In this document: positions 20,073 to 28,169 of the stretch, piece by piece | How the letters are laid out: each line of letters begins with the position of its first letter | Position numbering within the stretch: the first letter of the stretch is position 1 | Origin: Pseudooceanicola aestuarii | Lineage (GTDB): Bacteria > Pseudomonadota > Alphaproteobacteria > Rhodobacterales > Rhodobacteraceae | Assembly (NCBI RefSeq): GCF_010614805.1 | Contig: NZ_JAAFZC010000001.1 | Location: 1,962,001 to 2,026,000 of the forward strand | Length of the DNA stretch: 64,000 nucleotides | Direction: 5' to 3' | Notes under the pieces: model-generated | Databases searched by the model: none | Told to the model about the DNA's origin: nothing | What the model saw: the letters and a program-made list of their open reading frames with translations, nothing else | Program-made: the position numbers and the translations under genes

Positions 20073-21068
20073 TTATTCCTCGCCCGCGAAGCGGGTCAGG
20101 ATCTCGTAGTTGGAGACGATGATCTCCGTGGTGCGCTCCGGCCCCAGCCATTCGGCGCCCATGTCCTGCGCTTCGAGCGATGCGACGAATTCCTCGTCCT
20201 GCATGACCGCGTGGTAGGCGTCCACCATCTCCTGGAACGCTTCGGGATGCTTTTCCTTGAAGGTGGCATGGGCCGCAAGGCCACGCATGGACCCGGCCAG
20301 CGTGGTCACGGGGTCGTGGCCTGCGGCTTCCAGCGCCTCATCCAGGGTGGGGGCGTCCCAATCGTCGGAGCGTTCGTCGGCGGCATAGGCCAGCGGGCGG
20401 ACGTATTCGGCGATCGACAAGGTGCCGTCGGCGGCCAGCACGGTCATGTCGACCTGCCCGCCCGCAACAGCGGTACGTGCCGCGCCACCGGATTCGTAGG
20501 TGACGACGTTCACGTCATCCTCGCTCAGCCCGAAGGCTTCGAGGGCCAGGCGCAGGTTGATCGCGCCAGAGGAGTTCGGCACCACGGAAACGCTGATCTC
20601 GCCGGGGTTCTCGGCGGCGGCCTTCATCACGTCGGCCAGCGTTTCATAGGGGGTTTCGGCATTCACCGCGAAGATGTCGAAATCGTTCCACTGCCCGTTG
20701 ATGAAGGCGAAATCGTCCAGCGTGTAATCCGCGTCGTAGTTCAGGATCGCGTTGGAGATATAGGGGTGGATCGATGTCGCCAGGAAGTAGGCGCCGTCAT
20801 CGGGCATGTTCATGAAATAGGTGTGGCCGACATGGCCGCCGCCACCCTTCTGGTTGATCACCGTGATCGGCGTTTCCAGCTCGTCCTGAAGGCGTTGCGC
20901 CAGGGCGCGGGCCGTCCGGTCGGCGGAGCCGCCCGGGCCAAGCGCCACGACAAAGGTGATCTGGCGCGGCGGCCAGTTTTCCGCCGCCGAGACGGCCAGC
21001 GGCGAGACGGTCGCAGTCAGCGCGGCCCCAAGGGCAGCGGTTGCGAAGGCGCGTTTGGTGAGATTCAT
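20073..21068 (-). CDS. tctC: Tripartite tricarboxylate transporter binding protein (TctC family)
   Basis: Periplasmic binding protein of 331 residues with a Sec signal (residues 1-28). The Bug/TctC features are present: WPPRQITFVVALGPGGSADRTAR at the N-terminus and the VINQKGGGGHVGHTYF loop. It captures a carboxylate for TctAB. It is first of the tctCBA-abrB operon and is divergent from the gntR-prpF-lyase operon, so the two operons probably share control and substrate (a citrate-, aconitate- or methylcitrate-like acid is the natural guess). Confidence 0.93.
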   Translation of the reverse strand: MNLTKRAFATAALGAALTATVSPLAVSAAENWPPRQITFVVALGPGGSADRTARALAQRLQDELETPITVINQKGGGGHVGHTYFMNMPDDGAYFLATSIHPYISNAILNYDADYTLDDFAFINGQWNDFDIFAVNAETPYETLADVMKAAAENPGEISVSVVPNSSGAINLRLALEAFGLSEDDVNVVTYESGGAARTAVAGGQVDMTVLAADGTLSIAEYVRPLAYAADERSDDWDAPTLDEALEAAGHDPVTTLAGSMRGLAAHATFKEKHPEAFQEMVDAYHAVMQDEEFVASLEAQDMGAEWLGPERTTEIIVSNYEILTRFAGEE

Positions 21069-21108
21069 CGAGTCCTCCCCTCATGAGTCAAAATGGTATT
21101 GAGCAAAT

Positions 21109-21121
21109 ATTGTAACACAAT
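21109..21121. promoter_or_regulatory. GntR-type operator candidate in the tctC/gntR intergenic region
   Basis: ATTGT-AAC-ACAAT is a perfect inverted repeat in an AT-rich patch about 41 bp upstream of the tctC start. It is flanked by CAAATATTG on one side, adding a second imperfect symmetry. The divergent GntR (FCD) protein is the likely binder. Confidence 0.5.
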
Positions 21122-21160
21122 TTGCCCGACAGAGCAGACTTACGCCTCTCGGCCATTTGC

Positions 21161-21186
21161 TGTCAAGCGGGCACTTTCCATTGACA
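21161..21186. promoter_or_regulatory. Back-to-back -35-like elements (TGTCAA-N14-TTGACA)
   Basis: A perfect TTGACA on the plus strand at 21181-21186 and its mirror at 21161-21166 could be the -35 boxes of divergent promoters for gntR and tctC. The matching -10 boxes are poor (GATTTT on the plus side), so this is tentative. Confidence 0.35.
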
Positions 21187-21274
21187 AGATCCAAGTAAAA
21201 TAGGATTTTGTGTGGAAAATTCCAGTATGTTGCCCGGTTTGGCTTGGGCGCTCCGCCCGGAGGAGGTCGGTAAA

Positions 21275-22018
21275 TTGTCAGCAAAAAGCAGCGCGCCAGA
21301 AAAACAAGCCCGCTCCGCGAAGCAGGGCGCAGCGGTCAGATCGGACGAATCGCGCGGCCTGGTGGCAGAGCGCGTGGCCCTCGCCTTGCAGGGTGAGATC
21401 CTCGAAGGACGGTTCCCGCCCGGCGCCCGCCTGGGGGAGGTTGCGCTGGCCGAACGGTTCGACGTCAGCCGCGGGCCGGTGCGCACGGCGCTGAACCAGT
21501 TGGCGGAAACCGGGATCGTCACCATCGTGCCCAATAGCGGCGCGCGGGTGCGCGAACTTGGCCGGGAAGATGCCCGCGCCCTTTACGAGGTCCGCGCCGC
21601 GTTGGAGGCGGAAGCCGCGCGCCTTGCCGCCGGGCGCGCGGACGCCGGGGCGGGAGACATGCTGGACAAGCTGCTGGGCCAACATGCGGACGAGGTCTCG
21701 GCCCATCCGCAGGGCGCCTATCTGCAAGGGCCGGGGGACCGCGACTTTCACATGGTCATCGCGCGGATGGGGGGCAACCCGATCATCCTGCGATACCTCA
21801 CGCGTGAGCTGTATCCCCAGCTGTCGCTGCTGCGGGTGAAACACCGCAATGTCACCGGGCGCGGCCAGGCCGCCCTGACCGAACACCGCCGCATCGCGGA
21901 GGCCATCGCCTGCGGCGACGCCGAGGTCGCGGGCCTGTTGATGCGCCGTCATATCCGCGCCAGCTGGGAAGCGCTCGAAGCGCAGCTGGGCGCCGTCACC
22001 AAGGAGACCCCTGCATGA
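21275..22018 (+). CDS. GntR-family regulator (FadR/FCD subfamily)
   Basis: Regulator of 247 residues. The winged helix region includes GEVALAERFDVSRGPVRTALNQLAETGIV, followed by an all-helical FCD effector domain with conserved metal/ligand residues (DFHMVIARMGGNP, HRRIAEAI, MRRHI). The frame opens at a GTG at 21212, but a strong GGAGGAGGT site sits 7 nt before the TTG at 21275, which is the preferred start. Its stop overlaps the prpF-like start by 4 nt, so it is in one operon with the enzymes it probably controls. Likely effector: the imported tricarboxylate or a breakdown product. Confidence 0.87.
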   Translation: MSAKSSAPEKQARSAKQGAAVRSDESRGLVAERVALALQGEILEGRFPPGARLGEVALAERFDVSRGPVRTALNQLAETGIVTIVPNSGARVRELGREDARALYEVRAALEAEAARLAAGRADAGAGDMLDKLLGQHADEVSAHPQGAYLQGPGDRDFHMVIARMGGNPIILRYLTRELYPQLSLLRVKHRNVTGRGQAALTEHRRIAEAIACGDAEVAGLLMRRHIRASWEALEAQLGAVTKETPA

Positions 22019-23214
22019 GCCAGATCGCAATTCCCGCCGCCTTCATCCGGGGCGGCACATCCAAGGCGCTGGTGCTGCAACGCCGCGACCTGCCCAGGGA
22101 CGAAACGGCCTGGCCCGCGCTTTTCGCGGCGATGCTTGGCTCTCCGGATCCGAACATGCGGCAGTTGAACGGCATGGGCGGGGGGATCTCGTCCTTGTCC
22201 AAGGTCTGCATCATCGGCCCGGCGACCCGGCCGGATGCCGATATCGACTATACATTCGCGCAGGTCGGCGTGGTGGACAACACCGTCGATTTCACCGGCA
22301 ATTGCGGCAACATGAGTTCCGCCATGGGTCCCTATGCCTACGAGGCCGGGTTGGTTGACGGCCCCCGCGACGGGGAAGCCCGTGTGCGCATCCACAACAC
22401 CAATTCCGGCAAGGTCATCGCCGCCCGTTTCGCCGTTGCCGATGGCTTGGCCGTGGTCGATGGCGCGTTGGAAATCCCCGGCGTGCATGGCACCGGCGCG
22501 CCGGTGGCGCTGGATTTCCTGGACCCGACGGATACCGCCGGTCATGGCGCGCTGCCCACCGGCGCCGCCAGTGACAGCCTGACCCTGTCGGACGGCCGGC
22601 AGGTGCAGGTCACGATGATCGACGCCGCCGTGCCTTCCGTCTTTGTCGCGGCGGCGGAGGTGGGCGGCGACACCGGCGCGCACCCGGCCGATATCGACGC
22701 CGATCGCGCCCTGATGGACCGGCTGGAGGAGATCCGCAGCCGGGCTTCTGTCGCGATGGGGCTGACCGCCGATCCCGACGCCGCCCGCGCCCGCATCGCC
22801 ACGCCCAAGGTCGCGATGGTTGGCCCCGCCGCCGATTACGCGGATCTGTCCGGTCATGCCCACGGGGCGGCCGGGCATGACCTTCAGATCCGCATGATTT
22901 CCGCCGGGCAGGCGCATCGCGCGGTGCCCGTCACCGGCGCGCTGGCCCTGGCCTGCGCGGGCGCCATCCCCGGCACGGTGGTCGCGGCGCAGCTGGCCGC
23001 AGGGGTCGATCCGCTGGCCCTGCGTATCGGCACGCCCTCGGGGATCGTCAGTGTCGGTGCCAGCCGCGCGGCCGACAGTGGCGCCATCACCGCCGCTCGC
23101 ATCCTGCGCACGCAGCGCCGGCTGATGGACGGCCGGGTTTACGTGCCGCGCCCGGCGCCGACCCCCCAAAAGCCTACTTCCGAAGAGAAAGAGACACGTC
23201 ATGCTGAATCATGA
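22015..23214 (+). CDS. PrpF-family isomerase/tautomerase
   Basis: Protein of 399 residues of the PrpF (2-methylaconitate cis-trans isomerase) fold, related to diaminopimelate epimerase. It opens with FIRGGTSKALVL and contains NGMGGGISSLSKVC and DFTGNCGNMSSAMGPYAYE, with a conserved Cys in each active-site half. The family isomerises or tautomerises unsaturated tricarboxylates such as methylaconitate, oxalomesaconate and itaconate-like acids. It is coupled to gntR (ATGA) and overlaps the lyase gene by 14 nt. With TctCBA opposite, it probably converts an imported aconitate-type acid for the lyase. Confidence 0.85.
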   Translation: MSQIAIPAAFIRGGTSKALVLQRRDLPRDETAWPALFAAMLGSPDPNMRQLNGMGGGISSLSKVCIIGPATRPDADIDYTFAQVGVVDNTVDFTGNCGNMSSAMGPYAYEAGLVDGPRDGEARVRIHNTNSGKVIAARFAVADGLAVVDGALEIPGVHGTGAPVALDFLDPTDTAGHGALPTGAASDSLTLSDGRQVQVTMIDAAVPSVFVAAAEVGGDTGAHPADIDADRALMDRLEEIRSRASVAMGLTADPDAARARIATPKVAMVGPAADYADLSGHAHGAAGHDLQIRMISAGQAHRAVPVTGALALACAGAIPGTVVAAQLAAGVDPLALRIGTPSGIVSVGASRAADSGAITAARILRTQRRLMDGRVYVPRPAPTPQKPTSEEKETRHAES

Positions 23215-24073
23215 GATCAACCGCCGGTTCAAGTCCCGCATCACCGGCGGCGGCGCCCTGCTGCTGCCCGGCGCGGCCAACGCCCTGGCCGCGCGGGTGA
23301 TCGAGGATCTGGGGTTCGAGGCGGTCTACCTGTCCGGCGCCGGGCTGACCAACACCTACCTGGGGATGCCGGATCTGGCCTTCATCTCGCTGCCGGAGAT
23401 CGCCCAGCACACCGCCGCGATCCGCGATGCGACGGAATTGCCGATCGTGGTGGATGCCGACAACGGGTTCGGCAACGGGCTGAACGTGCGCCACACGGTG
23501 CGCACGCTGGAACGGGCCGGGGCCTCTGCCATCCAGCTCGAAGACCAGAAGACGCCGAAACGCTGCGGCCATTTCTCCGGCAAGGAGGTGGTTCCCCTGG
23601 CCGAGGCACGGTCTCGCATCCGGGCTGCCGTGGATTCGCGCCAGGACGAGAACACGCTGATCGTCGCGCGCACCGATGCCGCCGCCACTGACGGCCTGTC
23701 CGAAGCGCTGGACCGTGCCGCCGCATTTGTCGAGGACGGCGCCGACATCACCTTTGTCGAGGCGCCGCAAACCGTGGATGACCTGCGCGCGATCCCGGCC
23801 CGTCTGGCTGACACGCCGCAGCTGGTGAACCTGGTGGTGGGTGGCAAGACGCCGATCCTGTCGGTGGACGATTTCACTGATATGGGCTTTGCGCTGGTGC
23901 TCTACGCGAATGTGGCGCTGCAATCGGCGCTGTTCGGGATGCAGACCGCGCTGACCCAGCTGAAGGACCAGGGCCGCATGGACGAGAGCGGCCCGCTGGC
24001 CGGCTTCATGGAACGTCAGCGCGTGGTGCGCAAGGATCTGTTCGACGATCTGGACAACCGCTACGCCTATTGA
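23201..24073 (+). CDS. Isocitrate lyase/PEP mutase superfamily lyase (methylisocitrate or dimethylmalate lyase type)
   Basis: TIM-barrel enzyme of 290 residues. Metal-binding Asp85 and Asp87 (VDADNGFGN) and Glu114 are present, and the lyase loop K-R-C-G-H with Cys122 as the likely acid catalyst occupies residues 120-124. That loop marks carbon-carbon lyases of the family, in contrast to phosphonopyruvate enzymes. Expected reaction: cleavage of a 2-alkylmalate or isocitrate analogue to pyruvate or glyoxylate plus a dicarboxylate. Length fits PrpB and dimethylmalate lyase. The operon with the PrpF-like isomerase supports a tricarboxylate breakdown route. The exact substrate is open. Confidence 0.85.
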   Translation: MLNHEINRRFKSRITGGGALLLPGAANALAARVIEDLGFEAVYLSGAGLTNTYLGMPDLAFISLPEIAQHTAAIRDATELPIVVDADNGFGNGLNVRHTVRTLERAGASAIQLEDQKTPKRCGHFSGKEVVPLAEARSRIRAAVDSRQDENTLIVARTDAAATDGLSEALDRAAAFVEDGADITFVEAPQTVDDLRAIPARLADTPQLVNLVVGGKTPILSVDDFTDMGFALVLYANVALQSALFGMQTALTQLKDQGRMDESGPLAGFMERQRVVRKDLFDDLDNRYAY

Positions 24074-24222
24074 CCCGCCGGTCGGGCGCAAGGAGGCGGC
24101 GGGCCCCGTCGCCTGCCCGGCCCCTGCGGCATTCGGCCCGCCCCGGCGAGGCCGCGCCGCGCTTGGCCAACTGCCGGGGCCGGGGCTAGGATCGCCGCGA
24201 ACCACCATGCGGAGGCGCGGCC

Positions 24223-24918
24223 ATGCTGATCCGGGTCGGAGAGGATCGAACGGAGGTCATCGACCTGGCCCTGGCGGGGCTCTTGTCCTCGGTCGCCGGG
24301 GCGCTGAACGCGGTCGGCTTTCTGGTCGCGGGATCCTTCACCGCCAACATGACCGGCAACCTGTCGTCCTTTGCCGACGAGTTCGCGGGCGGCGAGGTTC
24401 TGCGCGCGCTATCCTTTGCCGGGCTGATCCTGGCCTTTGTCACCGGTGCCTGGGTCGCGGCCATGGCCATCGGCTGGGGGGTGCGGCGTGGCCAGCGGTC
24501 GGTCTATGCCACCGTCATCGCGGGGCAGGGGGCGCTTCTGCTGGCCCTCGGGCTGGTGGTTCCGGTCGCGCAGGCCGACAGGCACATGGCGCTGGTGGTG
24601 GGGTTGAGCTTCATCATGGGGTTGCAGAATGCCGTGACCACGCTGATCTCGCAGGCGCGGGTGCGCACCACCCATGTCTCGGGGATGGCGACGGACATCG
24701 GGATCGAGCTGGCCGCCCTGACCGGCGACGCCGGAACCCGGCGCGCCACGCTGCCGCGGCTGCGCCTGCACGGGATCACCCTGTCGTGCTTTGCCCTCGG
24801 CGGGATCGCGGGGGCACTGGTCTTCGCATTGCTGGGGCGTTGGCTGTTCGTGGCCACCGGTGCCCTGCTGCTGATGCTGGCCCTGCCCGAGGCCCTGCGC
24901 GCGCGCCGCGGTTTCTGA
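24223..24918 (+). CDS. DUF1275 (YoaK-family) membrane protein
   Basis: Inner-membrane protein of 231 residues with six predicted helices and the DUF1275 landmarks [25 protein letters not shown] near the start and [26 protein letters not shown] in the middle. The family's function is not settled. The GGAGG ahead of the ATG is good. It stands alone between the lyase gene and the IclR gene. Confidence 0.87.
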   Translation: MLIRVGEDRTEVIDLALAGLLSSVAGALNAVGFLVAGSFTANMTGNLSSFADEFAGGEVLRALSFAGLILAFVTGAWVAAMAIGWGVRRGQRSVYATVIAGQGALLLALGLVVPVAQADRHMALVVGLSFIMGLQNAVTTLISQARVRTTHVSGMATDIGIELAALTGDAGTRRATLPRLRLHGITLSCFALGGIAGALVFALLGRWLFVATGALLLMLALPEALRARRGF

Positions 24919-25002
24919 CGCCCGAACCACCTGAAAACCGCGCCTGCCGAAGGTGACGGCCCACTGCCGCGACTGGATTGTGGCGGCTCCTCCCTTGCGT
25001 TT

Positions 25003-25042
25003 AGTCCAGATTTGTGGATTCACTAGTCCAGTATATTGGACT
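25003..25042. promoter_or_regulatory. Double palindromic operator upstream of the IclR gene
   Basis: Two copies of the same palindrome lie 22 bp apart, about two helical turns: AGTCCA-N6-TGGATT at 25003-25020 and AGTCCA-N6-TGGACT at 25025-25042. The second is perfect and ends 13 bp before the IclR start. The arrangement is that expected for a dimer-of-dimers IclR regulator repressing its own operon. Confidence 0.65.
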
Positions 25043-25055
25043 TTTGCGGGGAAGC

Positions 25056-25805
25056 ATGCGGGTACGCCAAGCGGATAATGTACTATCGGTGCTGGAATTC
25101 TTTGCCGAACGGCGTAGCCCGGCCAGTGTCGCGGACCTGGCGGCGCATTTCGGCTGGCCACGCTCTTCGACTTTCAACCTGGTGTCGACGCTGATCGACC
25201 GGGGCTATCTGTACGAACCGCGGGCGCGCGGCGCCTATTACCCGACGGCCCGCTGGCAGGCCATGTCCGCCGCCATAGCCGAGGCCGACCCCCTTCCCGA
25301 ACCCCTGATCCGATTGCTGGACCATCTGGCGGAGACCCTCGGCGAAACCGTCTGGATCGCGGTGGTCGGCGGGCTGGACGTCGTCATGCTGGAAGTTCGC
25401 GAAAGCCCGCAGCTGATCCGCTATGCAGCACGGCCGGGGATGCGCCTGCCGATCCATGTCACCGGGTCGGGGCAGGCCCTGATCTCCCTGATGCCGGCGG
25501 GAGAGCAGGACGCCCTGCTGCGCCGGATCCGCTATGACCGCTACAATCGCAACACGCCGATGGATGCCGCCACGGTGCGCGACCAGATCGCGCAGGCCCA
25601 GGCACGCGGCTGGTTCATGTCGGCCTCGGCCTATTCGTCGGACCTGGGCGGAGTGGCGCTGCCGTTCACGATCGCGGGCCGCAACTTTGCCGTCACCGCC
25701 GCCGGCCCGGAGGCGCGGGTGCTGCCCCGCATGGCGGAGATCGCGGGCATCCTGCGCCAACAGATCACGGAACATTGCGGAGACGACGCCATCCAAGGCG
25801 TCTGA
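25056..25805 (+). CDS. IclR-family regulator
   Basis: Regulator of 249 residues. The N-terminal winged helix (VLSVLEFFAERRSPASVADLAAHFGWPRSSTFNLVSTLI) is followed by the IclR ligand-binding domain. A GTG at 25014 would start inside the operator region; the ATG at 25056 with a GGGGAA site and a normal family N-terminus is preferred. It is followed after 38 bp by the acyl-CoA dehydrogenase, so it probably represses that operon in response to an acyl-CoA or free acid. Confidence 0.87.
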   Translation: MRVRQADNVLSVLEFFAERRSPASVADLAAHFGWPRSSTFNLVSTLIDRGYLYEPRARGAYYPTARWQAMSAAIAEADPLPEPLIRLLDHLAETLGETVWIAVVGGLDVVMLEVRESPQLIRYAARPGMRLPIHVTGSGQALISLMPAGEQDALLRRIRYDRYNRNTPMDAATVRDQIAQAQARGWFMSASAYSSDLGGVALPFTIAGRNFAVTAAGPEARVLPRMAEIAGILRQQITEHCGDDAIQGV

Positions 25806-25843
25806 CCCCGCGACGAAGGGGCCCCGCGCCCGGAGGAGGACAC

Positions 25844-27580
25844 ATGCCGTCGATACATCGCAACATCCCGGACAGCGCCGGGCTGAATGCCTTTCGCGCC
25901 GATCCCGCGCTGCGGGCGTTGCTGAAGCTCTACCTGGACCCCGAAACGCTGGCCGCCCTGCTGCCCCGGCTGGAAGAGATGGGCGCCCGCCTGGGCGGTG
26001 AACTGGAGGAGCTGGCCCTGACCGCCGACCGCAACCCGCCGGTGCTGCACATCCGCAACCGCATCGGCGCGCCGCAGGAGCGGATAGAGAAACATCCCGC
26101 CTATCAACGTCTTGAAGAGATCGCCTATGGCGAATTCGGGCTGGCGGCGATGTCGCATCGCCGCGGCGTCTTCGGTCAGCCGGAGGCGTTGCCGCCGCTG
26201 GCGAAATACGCGCTGGTTTACTTGTTCGTGCAGGCGGAATTCGGGCTGTGCTGCCCGCTGTCGATGACAGATTCGCTGACCCGGACCCTGGTGAAATTCG
26301 GTGATCCCGACCTTGTGGCCGAATATTTCGACCAGCTGACCAGCCAGAACATGGACCTGGCCTTCCAGGGCGCGATGTTCATGACCGAGCAGCCCGCCGG
26401 ATCCGACGTCGGCGCGATCGAGACCACTGCCCGCCAGGATGCGGACGGAACCTGGCGGCTGTACGGGGACAAGTGGTTCTGCTCCAACCCTGATGCGGAT
26501 CTGGCGATGGTGCTGGCCCGGCCCGAGGGGGCGGACCAGGGCACCGGGGCGCTGTCGCTGTTCCTGTTGCCCCGTCACCTGCCCGAGGGCAGCCGCAACG
26601 CCTATCGGATCCTGCGACTGAAGGACAAGCTGGGCACCCGGTCCATGGCCTCGGGGGAAATCATGCTGGAGGGGGCGCAGGCGCATCTGGTCGGCGATCC
26701 CGGCCAGGGGTTCAAGCAGATGACCGACATGATCAACATGTCGCGGCTGGCCAATGGCGTACGCTCTGCCGGGATGATGCGCCGCGCGGTGGCGGAGGCG
26801 TTGTTCATCGCGCGCAACCGCAATGCCTTTGGGCGGCGCCTGGCGGAACTGCCGCTGATGCGGCGCCAGCTGGAAAAGATGCTGGTCACGGCCGAGCAGG
26901 GCCGGTCGATGGTCTTCCACACCGCGCGCGTGCTGCAACGGGCCGATGGCGGCGATGCGGAAGCGGCGCGCGTGTTGCGCATCCTGACGCCGCTGATCAA
27001 GTTCCGCACCTGCCGCGATGCCCGCAAGGTCGCCGGCGACGCGATGGAGGTGCGTGGCGGCTGCGGCTATATCGAGGAATTCTCGGACGCACGGATCCTG
27101 CGCGACAGTCACCTTGGCTCCATCTGGGAGGGGACAAGCAATATCGTCGCCCTGGACGTCGCACGCGCCACCCGCCGCGAAGGCGCGTTGGACGCCCTGC
27201 GCGGCCATCTGGACACCCTGATCGCCGAGACGGGCAGCACCCTGCCCAAGGGGTTGGAGGACGCGATGGTCCGTGCCTTCGAACTGATGGCCGATGTGGC
27301 GGCGGACAAGTCGCGGGAGGCCGAGGTGCGGCAGGCCGCCAGCGCGGTCTACAATGCCACCTCGGCGGTCATCCTGGCCTGGGAGGGCGCGCGGATCGAC
27401 CAGGATGGCGGCGCCACGGCGGCCGGGATCGGATCGGACCGGACGCGGCTGGCGGCGCTGGTCCTGCGGCACAAGCTGGTGCCGCGGGATCCGCTGGCGA
27501 AGGGCGAACTGGCCCCGGAAGACGGTTTGCTGGACCGGGCGCTGGCGGATGCGACGCCCCTGCGGGAGGCGGCGGAATGA
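25844..27580 (+). CDS. Acyl-CoA dehydrogenase, AidB-like large type
   Basis: FAD enzyme of 578 residues, longer than the usual 380-400, with an extended N-terminus and an extra C-terminal helical region as in AidB/long-chain relatives. Visible motifs are the FAD segment MTEQPAGSDVGAIETTA, and RDSHLGSIWEGTSNI holding the candidate catalytic Glu of the W/Y-E-G-T motif. The start at 25844 follows an exact GGAGGAGGA; an upstream in-frame start would overlap the IclR gene. It forms an operon with the IclR regulator and the broken CoA-transferase that follows at once, suggesting acyl-CoA oxidation of an activated acid. Confidence 0.88.
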   Translation: MPSIHRNIPDSAGLNAFRADPALRALLKLYLDPETLAALLPRLEEMGARLGGELEELALTADRNPPVLHIRNRIGAPQERIEKHPAYQRLEEIAYGEFGLAAMSHRRGVFGQPEALPPLAKYALVYLFVQAEFGLCCPLSMTDSLTRTLVKFGDPDLVAEYFDQLTSQNMDLAFQGAMFMTEQPAGSDVGAIETTARQDADGTWRLYGDKWFCSNPDADLAMVLARPEGADQGTGALSLFLLPRHLPEGSRNAYRILRLKDKLGTRSMASGEIMLEGAQAHLVGDPGQGFKQMTDMINMSRLANGVRSAGMMRRAVAEALFIARNRNAFGRRLAELPLMRRQLEKMLVTAEQGRSMVFHTARVLQRADGGDAEAARVLRILTPLIKFRTCRDARKVAGDAMEVRGGCGYIEEFSDARILRDSHLGSIWEGTSNIVALDVARATRREGALDALRGHLDTLIAETGSTLPKGLEDAMVRAFELMADVAADKSREAEVRQAASAVYNATSAVILAWEGARIDQDGGATAAGIGSDRTRLAALVLRHKLVPRDPLAKGELAPEDGLLDRALADATPLREAAE

Positions 27581-27601
27581 TTCCCGCCGGAGCATGGGAA
27601 A

Positions 27602-27902
27602 GAGCCGAAGGTCTTCGACCTGAGCCACGTTCCGAGCGGCGCTTTCGCGGGCCATGTGGCGGGGGATCACGGAGCGGAGATCATCGAAGTGGCCCCCCGC
27701 AGGCGACGAGACCGGCGGCTGGAAACCGCCGTTCCAAGACGGCACCGCCGCCTATTTCGAAGGGCTGCACCGTATCAGCTGCGCGATCGCGCCGGACCTT
27801 GTCCAGTCGGCGGGCCGGGAGGGTCCGCTACGCCTTCTGAAGGGTGCCGACATCCTGATCGAGAACCTAAAGGTCGGCACGCCGCAGAAATGGGGACTGA
27901 GT
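27602..27902 (+). pseudogene. Broken class III CoA-transferase (CaiB/BaiF) fragment
   Basis: The N-terminal part of a CaiB-type CoA-transferase is recognisable but split between two frames. VFDLSHVPSGAFAGHVAGDHGAEIIEVA runs in one frame from 27611. After a run of six C near 27695 the match continues in another frame with PAGDETGGWKPPFQDGTAAYFEGL and then LLKGADILIENLKVGTPQKWGL, and it ends near 27902. No usable start codon is in frame, and about the last three quarters of the family length is missing. It directly follows the acyl-CoA dehydrogenase, so it was probably the CoA-loading step of that operon. Confidence 0.72.
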
Positions 27903-28169
27903 GACAATGACGGGTCAGCCCGGCCGGTGCCGGTTCAGGCGCGATCCCGCGAGAGAGCGCCCGGCGCTGCCAGGGGTGGCTGACCCTCGGTCCCTGCCGG
28001 GTTGGCGCACGCGTGGAGGCAGAACGCCGGCGGCAGCGACCCGAAGGCGAGGGGCCAGCCGGAAGGGACCAGAGGCAGGAAGTCCGCGGCAAGGGGCCCG
28101 CGCCTGGCCCGCCCCGGCCGGGAGGCGGCATGGCGCGCCCCGGCGGCATGGACCGACGCGCGCCGTCGA

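Noticed and set aside
23201..24073. Phosphoenolpyruvate mutase or phosphonopyruvate hydrolase
   Set aside because: The K-R-C-G-H loop with catalytic Cys marks the C-C lyase branch, and the neighbours are tricarboxylate genes.
25631..27745. 704-codon open frame antisense to the AidB-like dehydrogenase
   Set aside because: Shadow frame; His/Gln/Arg-rich composition typical of reverse translations of GC-rich genes.
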